Part shown: piece after piece, positions 33,732 to 42,411 of the stretch
How positions within the stretch are numbered: the stretch's first letter is position 1
Layout: every line of letters begins with the position of its first letter
Source of the DNA: Olsenella timonensis
GTDB lineage: Bacteria; Actinomycetota; Coriobacteriia; Coriobacteriales; Atopobiaceae
Assembly: GCF_900119915.1 (NCBI RefSeq)
Contig: NZ_LT635455.1
Span: 1,426,001 to 1,490,000, forward strand
Length of the DNA stretch: 64,000 nt
Direction: 5' to 3'
The notes under the pieces: model-generated
Told to the model about the DNA's origin: nothing
Seen by the model: the letters and a program-made list of their open reading frames with translations, nothing else
The model's database searches: none
Translations under genes and position numbers: made by a program

Positions 33732-36700
33732 ATGACGCAGTTACGACACATCCCACCCGAGGGGGAGCCGGAAGGGCGGCCAAGAAGGACGAGGCATATG
33801 GGGAGGGGTCGGCCCCTGGCGCGCGTCGCTGCGCTCGTACTGACGGTGGCGCTCGCCCTCCAGGGCGCACTCGGCGGCGGGACGCGCGCCGGGGCGGCGC
33901 AGACGCAGACCGGCGACTCCATCTACCTGACGGTCGGCGAGCGCATCTGGTACGGAGGCCAGGGGGACATGGGCACCGCGCGCATGAGCGCCAACGGCGA
34001 GGTGGCCTACTGCGCCGACCCGGAGAACAACCCGCCGAAGTCTGGCTACTACACGCGCGAGCCCGTCAAGACGGCGGAGGGGGACGGCTGGCACTGGCCC
34101 GTCGAGAGCGTCGAGCGCGTGCTGTACTACGGCTATGGGGGCCCGGGGTTTGACGCCGAGCTCTGGCGAGGCTGCATAGGCGGGACGGACGGCAGGGGGC
34201 GCCACTTCGCCGCCGGTCGGGACTGGGACGGCTCGGACATCACCGAGGACGAGTTCTACGCCTACACGCACGTCCTGCTCTCGGACCGGGTGACGAACGA
34301 CGGCAGCGTGGCGCTCGCGGGCACCTCCGAGTCCTTCAGGGCATGGTTCTGCTGGAACGTCCTCGGCTACACCTACGGCAACGCCGGGGGCAACGAGAAC
34401 CAGGGCTCCGTCGGCCTGACGATCGACCGGATGAGCGTGCCGGACGGGTTCGAGGCCTACCAGCTGGACACCGGATATAACTCGATGTGGGTCGAGGGCG
34501 CACGCTCGCAGATCGTGGTCACGTTCGAGTACAACCCCAGCGTGGAGGTCCGGTTCGACAAGGTCTCGGCAGACGCCGAGCTCACGAGCGGCAACTCCGA
34601 GTACGCCTATGCCGGGGCGACCTATGACGTCTACGAGGCCGACGGCGACGTCAAGGTCGCGTCCATAACCACCGACGAGCGCGGCCGGGCGAGCTGTACC
34701 CTCAAGCCGAACACGAGCTACTACGCAGTGGAGACCGCGGCGCCCCAAGGCTTTGTCAGAAGCGACGAGCGAGTTGCGTTTGACACGGGAACGTCAGAGA
34801 AGACGGTCAGTCTCGAGGACGCCCCCGGCACGGTCGAGCTCCGGATCGTCAAGCGCGACTCGGCCACACTCGGGGAAGCGCAGCCTGGCGTCTCGCTCGC
34901 GGGTGCCGAGTATCGTGCCGTCGATGCCAACGGTGACGCGCATACCGCCACGACCGACGAGTCCGGGCGCGCGGTCTTCTCGGGCCTCCCCCTCGGCGGG
35001 CTCAGCGTGACCGAGACCAAGGCCCCGGAGGGCTATCTCCCCGACACGTCGGTTCACGAGTACCAGGCCAGCGCCTCCATGCTGCCCGAGTCCGGCGTCA
35101 TCGAGCTCGAGCCGACGGGAGACTTCGACGAGCACGTCGTCGCGTTCGACTTCGACCTCGTCAAGTACCGGGACGGCGGCACGGAGGGGTCGGGGCTGCA
35201 GCAGCCGGCCGCCGGGGTGCGCTTCGAGGTCGTCTCGGGCACCACGGGCGAGGTGGTGGCAACGCTCGCCACCGACGAGCATGGCTTCGCGACCACGGAG
35301 GGAGGGTGGTTCGGCGCGGGGGAGCGCCCCGAGGGCGTCCATGGCGCGATTCCCTACGACCGCGAGGGCTACACGGTCCGCGAGGTGGCCTCGACCACCC
35401 CGGAGGGATACCAGAGCGCGCCGGACTGGCATGTGACCCCCGAGCAGATGCTTGACGGCGTGACGCTCCACTACATCGTCGACAACGACTTCGTGGCGTC
35501 GCGCATCCAGGTGGTGAAGGTCGACGCCGCGAGCGGGCGTGCCGTGCCGCTCGCCGGCTTCACCTTCCAGCTCCTCGACGCCGACGGCAACGAGCTGGAG
35601 CAGGACGTGTGGTACCCCAACCACGAGCAGCTCAGCGAGTTCACCACAGACGAGACGGGATGCGTGACGTTCCCCGGCCGGCTCAGGCCAGGAACCTATC
35701 GCATCCGCGAGACGGCTGCCGTCGCACCCTATCTTTCGGCCGGCGGCGACCTCTCCGTCACCATAGGGAACGCGGCCGACACGCCGCCGGTCAGCGTCGT
35801 CAGCTTCGCCGACGACCAGGCGCGCGGCGCGGCGACCATCGTCAAGCGCTGCTCCGCCGACGAGGCGGCGGATGCGGGCCACGTCTGCGACCCGGGATGC
35901 GACGGGCTTCTCGCCGGCGCGGAGTTCGACGTCGTGGCACGTCAGGACGTCGTGTCGCCCGACGGCACCACGCAGGCCGTGGAGGGCGAGGTCGTCGCCC
36001 ACGTGACGACAGACGAGAGCGGCAGCGCCACGGTGCGCGGGCTGCCGCTCGGGCAGGGCAGCGCGACGTACGCCTTTGTCGAGACCAGGCCGGCGACCGG
36101 GCACGCGCTCGACGCGACGCCGCACGAGTTCACGCTCGCCTATGCCGACGACGACACCCCCGTGGTCACCGCCGCGGTCGAGGCCAGCAACGAGCCGACG
36201 GTCGTCGCGCTCGACAAGACCGTCCTCGGCACCGGCGAGCCGCTCTCCGGCGCCACCTTCGCCCTCTGGATCGAGGAGCCGGGCGGCGGGGACGGCGACG
36301 GCGGGACCACGGGCGAGCGCACGCTCGTCACCACCGACGACGGCGGCACGATCACGCTGCGTCACCTGCGCCCAGGGACCTACTGCCTGGCGGAGGTCGA
36401 TCCCCCCGAGGGCTACCTCGCAGACGGCGTCACGCGAACCTTCACCGTCGACGAGACGGGGCTTGTGGAGGGCTCGCCCTCGCTCGCGCTCTCGGCCGAG
36501 GACGACTTCACCAAGGTCGAGCTCTCCAAGCGTGACATCACGAACGAGGCGGAGGTCCCGGGCGCGCGTCTCAGCGTCCTCGACGCCGAGGGCAACGTAG
36601 TGGAGAGCTGGGTCTCGACCGAGGGTCCCCACCTCATCGAGGCGCTGCCCGTCGGCACCTACACGCTCGTCGAGGAGATGACGCCCCACGACTATGACGA

Positions 36701-37646
36701 GGCGACGGCCGTCGAGTTCTCGGTCGCGGAGACCGGTGAGGTCCAGACCGTCGTCATGTACGACCGCCCGATCGACGTCTCCGGCGAGCTCGACAAGCGG
36801 CAGGAGGTCGCGGGGGGCGCGGGCACGGGCTTCGACTACTCGGTCGACGCGCGCAGCACGAGCTCGACCTGGGTGGACGAGTTCACCGTGACCGACGAAC
36901 TCGACGCGGTGAGCGACGGTCTCGCCGTGCTCGACGGCATCACCACGCCCGTCGCGAGCGGCGACTATGACGGCACGCTCAACGTGTGGTATCGAACCGA
37001 CCTCGCCGAGGCGGGCCACGTCGACGAGAGCGGCGCCAACGCCACGCTCTCGGACGGCCACGCGAACCCCTGGCTCCAGGCCGAGGAGACCGGCGAACAG
37101 CTGGGGGACGACGGCCGCGTCCTCTCCTACGAAGGCTGGCGACTCTGGGCGCAGGACGTGAGCGCCACGGAGGCGACCGCGCTCTCCGTCTCAGACCTCG
37201 GGCTCGCGGAGGGCGAGAAGGTCGTGGCGGTGCGCCTCGAGTACGGACGCGTGGACCCCGGCTTCACGACGCGCTCGGGAGACTGGGAGCGCGACGGCCT
37301 CAAGGACGCTCGTGACGACGTCTCCGACGTGACGGCGACGCACGGGGGCGACCTCACCGACGAGGGCACCGAGCGCGCGCCGCTCGTCGTGCACATGACC
37401 ACGACCGACGCCTACCGAGACGGCGCCAGCCTCCTCAACCGCGCTCAGGTCGACCTCTATCGCAACGGGGGCGGCGAGGGCCTGGAGGGCCATGACGACG
37501 ACCTCGTCGAGCAGGGGGCACCGAGCCCGGCGCCCTCCATGCCGACGCCGCTCGCCAGGACCGGGGAGGCCACGCTTCCCGTCGCCGGGGTGGCGACCCT
37601 CGGGTTTGCCGCGGTTCTTCTCAGCCTGCGGAGAAGGCGTCGCTGA
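33732..37646 (+). CDS. Large sortase-anchored Cna-B adhesin/pilin-like surface protein
   Basis: A 1304-residue cell-wall protein likely to bind host tissue. In order: a positively charged start and signal segment (about 30-55), a thioester-like N-terminal domain with a YC pair at Cys94, then about eight SpaA/Cna-B repeats (each with a VxxxK-type strand and closing GTYxxxE), a distinct domain near residues 1020-1220, and the sorting signal LARTGEATLPVAG, hydrophobic segment and RRRRR tail. LARTG departs from LPXTG. At the expected thioester Gln there is His180 (YAYTHVLL). ATG chosen for its AAGGAGG site. Confidence 0.9.
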   Translation: MTQLRHIPPEGEPEGRPRRTRHMGRGRPLARVAALVLTVALALQGALGGGTRAGAAQTQTGDSIYLTVGERIWYGGQGDMGTARMSANGEVAYCADPENNPPKSGYYTREPVKTAEGDGWHWPVESVERVLYYGYGGPGFDAELWRGCIGGTDGRGRHFAAGRDWDGSDITEDEFYAYTHVLLSDRVTNDGSVALAGTSESFRAWFCWNVLGYTYGNAGGNENQGSVGLTIDRMSVPDGFEAYQLDTGYNSMWVEGARSQIVVTFEYNPSVEVRFDKVSADAELTSGNSEYAYAGATYDVYEADGDVKVASITTDERGRASCTLKPNTSYYAVETAAPQGFVRSDERVAFDTGTSEKTVSLEDAPGTVELRIVKRDSATLGEAQPGVSLAGAEYRAVDANGDAHTATTDESGRAVFSGLPLGGLSVTETKAPEGYLPDTSVHEYQASASMLPESGVIELEPTGDFDEHVVAFDFDLVKYRDGGTEGSGLQQPAAGVRFEVVSGTTGEVVATLATDEHGFATTEGGWFGAGERPEGVHGAIPYDREGYTVREVASTTPEGYQSAPDWHVTPEQMLDGVTLHYIVDNDFVASRIQVVKVDAASGRAVPLAGFTFQLLDADGNELEQDVWYPNHEQLSEFTTDETGCVTFPGRLRPGTYRIRETAAVAPYLSAGGDLSVTIGNAADTPPVSVVSFADDQARGAATIVKRCSADEAADAGHVCDPGCDGLLAGAEFDVVARQDVVSPDGTTQAVEGEVVAHVTTDESGSATVRGLPLGQGSATYAFVETRPATGHALDATPHEFTLAYADDDTPVVTAAVEASNEPTVVALDKTVLGTGEPLSGATFALWIEEPGGGDGDGGTTGERTLVTTDDGGTITLRHLRPGTYCLAEVDPPEGYLADGVTRTFTVDETGLVEGSPSLALSAEDDFTKVELSKRDITNEAEVPGARLSVLDAEGNVVESWVSTEGPHLIEALPVGTYTLVEEMTPHDYDEATAVEFSVAETGEVQTVVMYDRPIDVSGELDKRQEVAGGAGTGFDYSVDARSTSSTWVDEFTVTDELDAVSDGLAVLDGITTPVASGDYDGTLNVWYRTDLAEAGHVDESGANATLSDGHANPWLQAEETGEQLGDDGRVLSYEGWRLWAQDVSATEATALSVSDLGLAEGEKVVAVRLEYGRVDPGFTTRSGDWERDGLKDARDDVSDVTATHGGDLTDEGTERAPLVVHMTTTDAYRDGASLLNRAQVDLYRNGGGEGLEGHDDDLVEQGAPSPAPSMPTPLARTGEATLPVAGVATLGFAAVLLSLRRRRR

Positions 37647-37660
37647 CGATGAGCAGAGAG

Positions 37661-37700
37661 GCGGGGTGGGACGGAGTCGTGTGGCTTCGTCCCACCCCGC
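37661..37700. terminator. Perfect hairpin after the adhesin gene
   Basis: 13-bp perfect stem GCGGGGTGGGACG / CGTCCCACCCCGC with a 14-base loop between convergent genes, no T tract. Confidence 0.7.
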
Positions 37701-37741
37701 AGAATCAGCTGGGTCGCGCCGGCGGTTGCGGGCGCCCCGCC

Positions 37742-38581
37742 CTAGAACGCGGGCTGGACCGCGTCGCCGAAGGTCTCGGCGAGATAGGCCTTGAAGTCGT
37801 CGGTCGTGAGCGCGGCCACGAGCGCGGCGATCCTCTCGTCCTCAGCCTTGTCGGGCGTGGTCACGATGACGTTGGCGTACTCGTTCTTGATGGCCTCGGA
37901 GTCCGCGCTCTCGTGCGCCACCGAGTCGTCGAGGGTGAGGCCGGCGTCGATGAAGTAGTTGCCGTTGATCACCGAGAAGTCGGCGTCGGCCAGCGTGGAG
38001 GGCAGCATCGCCGCCTCCTGCTCGATGAACTCGACGTTGTGCGGGTTGTCGACGATGTCGTTGGGCGTGGCGGTGACGCCGGCGTCCTCGGCGAGCGTGA
38101 TGACGCCCTGCTCCTGGAGCAGCAGCAGCGCGCGGCCCTCGTTGGTGGCGTCGTTGGGGACGGTGATCGTAGCGCCGTCGGGGATGGCGGCGAGGTCGCT
38201 CGACTTGCCGGGGAAGACGGCCATCGGCTCGAAGTGGATCTTGCCGACGCTCACGAGGTCGGTGCCGTTCTCCTCGTTGTAGTTGTTGAGGTAGTTGAGG
38301 TGCTGGAAGTAGTTGCAGTCGACCTCGCCGGAGGAGGTGTCCTGGTTGGGAAGGATGTAGTCGGTGTACTCCTTGACCTCGAGCGTGATGCCCTGCTCGG
38401 CCAGAAGCGGCGCGGCGAAGTCGTTCAGGATCTCGGCGTGGGGGCTGGGGCTGGCCGCCACGGTGAGGGTGTCGGCGGCCTCGGACGTCTCCTCGGCCGA
38501 CCCGCCGCAGGCGACGAGCGCCGTGGAGGCGAGAAGGGCAGTGGAGGCCAGCAGGGTGCGACGGGTGATGCTCTGGGACAT
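37742..38581 (-). CDS. metQ: Methionine ABC transporter substrate-binding lipoprotein
   Basis: Binds methionine outside the cell. The 279-residue protein has a signal with twin arginine (ITRRTLLASTALLA) and a lipobox (LVACGG), then the NlpA/MetQ fold with SPSPHAEILND, YILPNQDTSSGEVDCNYFQH and VPNDATNEGRALLLLQ, which are family signatures. It is the last gene of metN-metI-metQ, about 55 bases after metI. The operon follows a Met-rich leader peptide, which supports methionine as the substrate. Confidence 0.93.
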   Translation of the reverse strand: MSQSITRRTLLASTALLASTALVACGGSAEETSEAADTLTVAASPSPHAEILNDFAAPLLAEQGITLEVKEYTDYILPNQDTSSGEVDCNYFQHLNYLNNYNEENGTDLVSVGKIHFEPMAVFPGKSSDLAAIPDGATITVPNDATNEGRALLLLQEQGVITLAEDAGVTATPNDIVDNPHNVEFIEQEAAMLPSTLADADFSVINGNYFIDAGLTLDDSVAHESADSEAIKNEYANVIVTTPDKAEDERIAALVAALTTDDFKAYLAETFGDAVQPAF

Positions 38582-38635
38582 GGCTTTCTCCTTTGGGAGT
38601 CGAAGGGACGCGGGACGAGAGGCTCCTCTCGCCCG

Positions 38636-39319
38636 CTAGCTCTGGGTACGGTGGTCGACGCGGCGCGCCGCGAGGTCGCAGACGCTCTGGATGACCTGGA
38701 CGATCACCACGAGCACGACGACGGCCACGACCATGACCTCGTCGACGCGGCGGTAGTAGCCGTAGCGCACGGCGATGTCGCCGAGGCCGCCCGCGCCGAT
38801 GGCGCCCGCCATGGCGGTGTAGCCGAGCACGGCGATCAGCACGACGGCGACGCCGCGCACGATCGAGGGCAGCGCCTCGGGCAGCAGCGCCGAGAACACG
38901 ATGCGCGGCACGCTGGCGCCGCAGGCCTCCACGGCCTCGACGCTCTCGCGCGGGACCTCGGCGAGCGACTGCTCCACCATGCGGGCGATAAAGGGCGTGG
39001 TCGCCAGCACGAGCGGCGGGATGATGCCCGCGAGGCCCGACGCCGTCCCCATGATCACGCGGGTGAACGGGATGATGAACACCATCAGCACGATGAACGG
39101 GAAGGAGCGCAGGATGTTGACGACCCACCCGAGCACGGCGGAGAGCACGGGCATCGGGCGCAGCGACCCCGGCGCGGTGAGATAGAGCACCACGCCGAGC
39201 GCAAGGCCAAAGACATAGGAGATGGCAGTGGGCACGAGCACCATCACGATCGTGGAGAGCGTGCCCTCGGCCAGCAGCTCGCCGTACTCGGCGAGAAAGG
39301 CGTTCACGAAATCAGGCAT
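38636..39319 (-). CDS. metI: Methionine ABC transporter permease
   Basis: Membrane channel of the methionine importer, 227 residues with five to six helices. The coupling loop ESVEAVEACGASVPRIVF, and the GAIGAGGLGDIAVRYGYYR segment near the end, are typical of MetI. I place the start at the ATG 39319, whose first codons overlap the metN stop by 8 bases, rather than at an upstream TTG. GAGAGGG precedes it. Confidence 0.93.
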   Translation of the reverse strand: MPDFVNAFLAEYGELLAEGTLSTIVMVLVPTAISYVFGLALGVVLYLTAPGSLRPMPVLSAVLGWVVNILRSFPFIVLMVFIIPFTRVIMGTASGLAGIIPPLVLATTPFIARMVEQSLAEVPRESVEAVEACGASVPRIVFSALLPEALPSIVRGVAVVLIAVLGYTAMAGAIGAGGLGDIAVRYGYYRRVDEVMVVAVVVLVVIVQVIQSVCDLAARRVDHRTQS

Positions 39320-40061
39320 CCCAATCAACCCTCTCGAGAAGTACCCTGGCGGCCTGGGAGCGGGGCTCGGCGAAGACGTCCGCCACGCTCCCCCGCTCCA
39401 CGACGTGCCCGTGCTCCAGCACCACCACGTTGCGGCAGATCTTCTCGACCACGCCCATGGAGTGCGTGATCACGATGATCGTCACCCCGGTCTCGCGGTT
39501 GATCTGGCGCAGCAGCTTGAGCACCGTGTTGGTGCTCGCCGGGTCCAGGGCGCTCGTCGCCTCGTCGCACAGGATGTACTCCGGCTCGCACGCCAGGGCG
39601 CGAGCGATGGCGACGCGCTGCTGCTGGCCACCGGAGAGCTGGCTCGGGTAGGAGTCGGCGCGGTCGCGCAGACCCACCATATCGAGCAGCTCGAGCGCGC
39701 GCTGGCGGTTGGCGGCCGTGACGCGGCCGGTCGCGGCCTTGTACGGGAAGCACACGTTGGCGAGCACCGTCTTCTGGGCGAGAAGCCCAAAGTTCTGGAA
39801 GATCATCGCCACGCGGCGGCGGTACGCGCGCAGCGCGGCGCCCGTGAGGCCGGTGACGTCCTGGCCGTCCACGAGGATCTGGCCGGAGTCCGGGCGCTCG
39901 AGCAGGTTGATGCAGCGCACGAGCGTGGACTTGCCGGCGCCGCTCATGCCGATGATGCCCATGATGTCCCCGTCGGCGATGTCGACGGAGACGTCGTCGA
40001 GGGCATGCGGCGCATCCGGCGCGCTGCCGTAGGTCTTGGTGAGGTTCTTGATCTGAATCAT
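39312..40061 (-). CDS. metN: Methionine ABC transporter ATPase without the C-terminal NIL domain
   Basis: Energises methionine uptake. The 249-residue protein has Walker A (GMSGAGKST), signature (LSGGQQQRV), Walker B (YILCDEATSALDP) and the switch His. Usual MetN proteins are about 340 residues and end in a NIL/ACT-like domain that binds methionine and shuts the transporter; here the protein stops right after the ATPase domain (EPRSQAARVLLERVDWDA). Feedback by internal methionine is therefore probably absent. The stop overlaps metI. Confidence 0.92.
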   Translation of the reverse strand: MIQIKNLTKTYGSAPDAPHALDDVSVDIADGDIMGIIGMSGAGKSTLVRCINLLERPDSGQILVDGQDVTGLTGAALRAYRRRVAMIFQNFGLLAQKTVLANVCFPYKAATGRVTAANRQRALELLDMVGLRDRADSYPSQLSGGQQQRVAIARALACEPEYILCDEATSALDPASTNTVLKLLRQINRETGVTIIVITHSMGVVEKICRNVVVLEHGHVVERGSVADVFAEPRSQAARVLLERVDWDA

Positions 40062-40095
40062 GCGCGAGGCTCCACTCGATGACGTGAACTGGGAG

Positions 40096-40142
40096 GGCTG
40101 CCTCCCGCCGGAGACAGCCTAGCGAAGGCGCCCGGTCTCCCC
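40096..40142 (-). promoter_or_regulatory. Mutually exclusive hairpins of the metNIQ leader
   Basis: On the transcript GGCTGTCTCC (40110-40119) pairs with GGGAGGCAGCC (40096-40106) in a 10-bp stem after the leader stop. The same GTCTCC can pair instead with GGGGAGAC inside the leader gene (40135-40142). A ribosome at the Met codons leaves GGGGAGAC free, one at the stop covers it. There is no T tract, so control might be of Rho or translation type. Confidence 0.6.
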
Positions 40143-40235
40143 GACCGTGCGAGGTGCGCACGGCACGGCAGAGTGCCCGGGCTTGGGCATCTCCATGACC
40201 ATCATCATCGTGATATGTGCGACAGCGCTCTTCAT
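40119..40235 (-). CDS. Methionine-rich leader peptide of metNIQ
   Basis: A 38-residue peptide starting MKSAVAHITMMMVMEMPKPG, with six of its first sixteen residues methionine, including three in a row. It lies 58 bases before metN on the same strand and ends within the hairpin region. There is no ribosome-binding site, but a promoter (TTGCGT at 40267-40272, 17 bases, TAACGT at 40244-40249) is placed so that transcription would start at or next to the ATG, suggesting a leaderless message. The likely role is sensing charged Met-tRNA to control the transporter. Confidence 0.65.
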   Translation of the reverse strand: MKSAVAHITMMMVMEMPKPGHSAVPCAPRTVGETGRLR

Positions 40236-40243
40236 GAGACGCT

Positions 40244-40272
40244 ACGTTAGCAGTGCCGCGCGGGCGACGCAA
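40244..40272 (-). promoter_or_regulatory. Promoter of the metNIQ leader
   Basis: -35 TTGCGT and -10 TAACGT separated by 17 bases, 8 bases before the leader ATG, consistent with a leaderless start. Confidence 0.5.
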
Positions 40273-40321
40273 GCCGCGTTACACGCGCGTGACAAAGGGC
40301 GGGCGGCAGGGTCAGCGGCTC

Positions 40322-40933
40322 CTAGCCCTTCTGGCGCGCCTGCACCACAACCCCGACGACGGCGAGCACGACCGTGCCCGCGAGGATCGCGGTCCCGTGC
40401 GCGGCGGAGAGGTCACCGGCGATGTAGGCGGAGAGCGCCTCGAAGGTCGCCGTGGGGTCGCCGGGCGCCGCGAGCGCGACAAGCTCCGGGAGGGCGAGCG
40501 CCGCGGCGACGGCGTTGGGCACCACGAACGTCGCCCCCGTCCAGGCGGTGCCCACGCGCACCGCGAGGTCGGACCAGCGCACGGCGGCGAGGCCCAGCAG
40601 CAGGCCGGCGACCAGCATGATCGCGCCGAGGAAGCCCGAGGCCTCCGCGGGCAGCAGCATCGTGACCACAAAGCCGAGCGCGGCGCCGGCGGCAAACCCC
40701 ACGAGAAACACGCCCGCCCTGTAGGCGCGCCGGGACAGCAGCGCCGCCGCCACGCCGAGCGCGGCGGCGATCGCCAGCGACAGCGGCGCGCCGTCCGTGC
40801 TCGCGAGCGCCACGTTGAACACCCCGAGAAACACCAGGACACCCAGCACCGCATAGAACAGGCGCCTGCCGAAGAGGCAGGCGACGAGTCCGGCGACGAT
40901 GTTCACGGCCAGATAGGCGATCACGAGCTCCAA
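40322..40933 (-). CDS. Seven-helix membrane protein of unknown function (DUF4203-like)
   Basis: A 203-residue, very hydrophobic protein with about seven membrane segments and few charged residues. The repeated G/A-rich helices (FFLGVFNVAL, LVGFAAGAALGFVV, AIMLVAGLLLGLAAV) recall the TMEM198/DUF4203 family, but I am not sure. I prefer the TTG at 40933, preceded by AGGGGGAG just after the stop of the upstream gene; a GTG a few codons on is possible. Probably co-transcribed with the next membrane protein gene. Confidence 0.6.
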   Translation of the reverse strand: MELVIAYLAVNIVAGLVACLFGRRLFYAVLGVLVFLGVFNVALASTDGAPLSLAIAAALGVAAALLSRRAYRAGVFLVGFAAGAALGFVVTMLLPAEASGFLGAIMLVAGLLLGLAAVRWSDLAVRVGTAWTGATFVVPNAVAAALALPELVALAAPGDPTATFEALSAYIAGDLSAAHGTAILAGTVVLAVVGVVVQARQKG

Positions 40934-40943
40934 GGCGCTCCCC

Positions 40944-41420
40944 CTAGTTCTCGAAGTGGTCCTCGGGCAGGTACCTGGCGAAGGGCCCGCGACGGCTCGC
41001 GTCCACGCCGGCGCACCCGACCGCATAGACGAAGCCGAGCATCATGACGAGGAGCGGCGCCACCATCGTGACGTAGACCACCACAAAGCCGACCCCAACG
41101 AGCGCCTCCCCCGCGCTCGGCACGATTGCCGGTAGGCCCGCGAGCAGCATGAGGGCGAGGGCGAGGATGCCCACCACGCGGCACGCACGCTTGGTAACGC
41201 GGCCGACCAGGATCTTCTTGAACCACATCAGCGCCAGGCCGACGAGCGCGCCCATCGCGTAGAGCAGGAGCGGCGCGGCCAGCACCACGCCGAGCTGGAC
41301 CATCGGGTCCGAGATGTTGGGCGTGCCGTTGCCGAGGTGCCACCAGGCGAGAAAGGCGCAGCACAGGGCCGCGACCACGATCCACGCCACAAGGTTTCCG
41401 ATGAACGTCGATTTCTTCAC
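40944..41420 (-). CDS. Four-helix membrane protein of unknown function
   Basis: A 158-residue protein with four hydrophobic segments and a short charged C-terminus (RYLPEDHFEN). It matches no family I know. GTG at 41420 is chosen because GGGAGGCC lies upstream and the protein then begins with KKSTFIGNLVAW, a normal membrane-protein start. The downstream membrane gene begins 10 bases after its stop, so the two form an operon. Divergent from the hemolysin III gene. Confidence 0.6.
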   Translation of the reverse strand: MKKSTFIGNLVAWIVVAALCCAFLAWWHLGNGTPNISDPMVQLGVVLAAPLLLYAMGALVGLALMWFKKILVGRVTKRACRVVGILALALMLLAGLPAIVPSAGEALVGVGFVVVYVTMVAPLLVMMLGFVYAVGCAGVDASRRGPFARYLPEDHFEN

Positions 41421-41517
41421 GGCGGCCTCCCGTGCGGACCTGAGGGGTATGCTCTCCCCAGACGGACAATCCGGGCCATTATACCCCGGCCCCGACCCCC
41501 GTCCCAAAGGAGGGACC

Positions 41518-42198
41518 ATGGTTGAAGCCACCGACGCCACCGACGACGGGCGGCGTCCCCTACACAAGCGGCTCTACTCGCTCGGCGAGGAGATCGCCAA
41601 CTCGGTGAGCCACGGGGTGGGCGTCCTTCTCGGCATTGCGGCGCTCGTCCTGCTCATCGTGGTGGCGGTCTCGCACGGCGGCGGAGTGCGGCTCGCCGCG
41701 GCCATCGTCATGGGCGTCTCGCTCATCGTGGAGTACCTCTTCTCGACGCTCTATCACGCGATCGCCGCGCCGCGCGGCAAGGCCGTCTTCCGCGTGCTCG
41801 ACCACTGCGGCATATACCTGCTCATCGCCGGGAGCTACGCGCCCTTCTCGCTCGTCACGCTGGCGGAGCGCGGCGGGCTCATGCTGTGCTGCGCGGTGTG
41901 GGCCGTCGCCGTGGTGGGCATCGTCGCCGAGTGCCTGCTGCGCGAGCGCCAGCCGGCATGGCTCACTGCCGTCATCTACGTGCTCATGGGCTGGCTCGTG
42001 GTCTTTCACGTGGGAGACCTCTGGCAGCTCCTGCCGCCCCCTGCGTTCTGGCTGCTTCTGGCCGGCGGCCTCAGCTACACCGTGGGCGCGGTCCTCTATG
42101 CGATCAAGAAGGTCCCCTACCTGCACTTTGTCTTCCACCTGTTCACGCTCGCGGGCAGCGTGTGCATCACGCTCTCCGCGCTGCTGTTCGTGGTGTAG
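41518..42198 (+). CDS. Hemolysin III/PAQR-family membrane protein
   Basis: A 226-residue protein with seven membrane helices. It carries the conserved residues of the family: EEIANSVSHGVG, FSTLYHA, DHCGIYLLIAGSYAP and the final HFVFHLF, which build a putative zinc-dependent hydrolase site. The true biological role in bacteria is unsettled, despite the name. The ATG follows AAAGGAGGG. Confidence 0.88.
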   Translation: MVEATDATDDGRRPLHKRLYSLGEEIANSVSHGVGVLLGIAALVLLIVVAVSHGGGVRLAAAIVMGVSLIVEYLFSTLYHAIAAPRGKAVFRVLDHCGIYLLIAGSYAPFSLVTLAERGGLMLCCAVWAVAVVGIVAECLLRERQPAWLTAVIYVLMGWLVVFHVGDLWQLLPPPAFWLLLAGGLSYTVGAVLYAIKKVPYLHFVFHLFTLAGSVCITLSALLFVV

Positions 42199-42223
42199 GC
42201 CATCGCGCTCCGGCCCTCCCGAC

Positions 42224-42337
42224 GGGTTTGGGTCCCCGTTTCCCCGCCGGAGCGCCGTTTCCATCAAACTGTAAATCCCTTATCTGCGGCTTCCCGGCAA
42301 CGGTCCGCCACGGCCCCCGACTTCCGGACCCAAACCC
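42224..42337. repeat. Inverted repeat GGGTTTGGGTCC in a gene-free gap
   Basis: GGGTTTGGGTCC (42224-42235) and its perfect inverse GGACCCAAACCC (42326-42337) are 90 bases apart, with an AT-rich centre (CTGTAAATCCCTTATC). It lies between the hemolysin III and M20 dipeptidase genes. The layout resembles the other paired elements of this window. Confidence 0.6.
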
Positions 42338-42411
42338 TCGGCGCGCGAGCCGCCGGGGGGCGTTGGCGCTAATATGGTCGGCGAGAAGAACCCACGACCC
42401 GGGAGGGACAT

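Noticed and set aside
40062-40320. SAM riboswitch or T-box before metNIQ
   Set aside because: Neither the SAM-I core nor the T-box sequence AGGGTGGNACCGCG is present; the leader peptide explains the region better.
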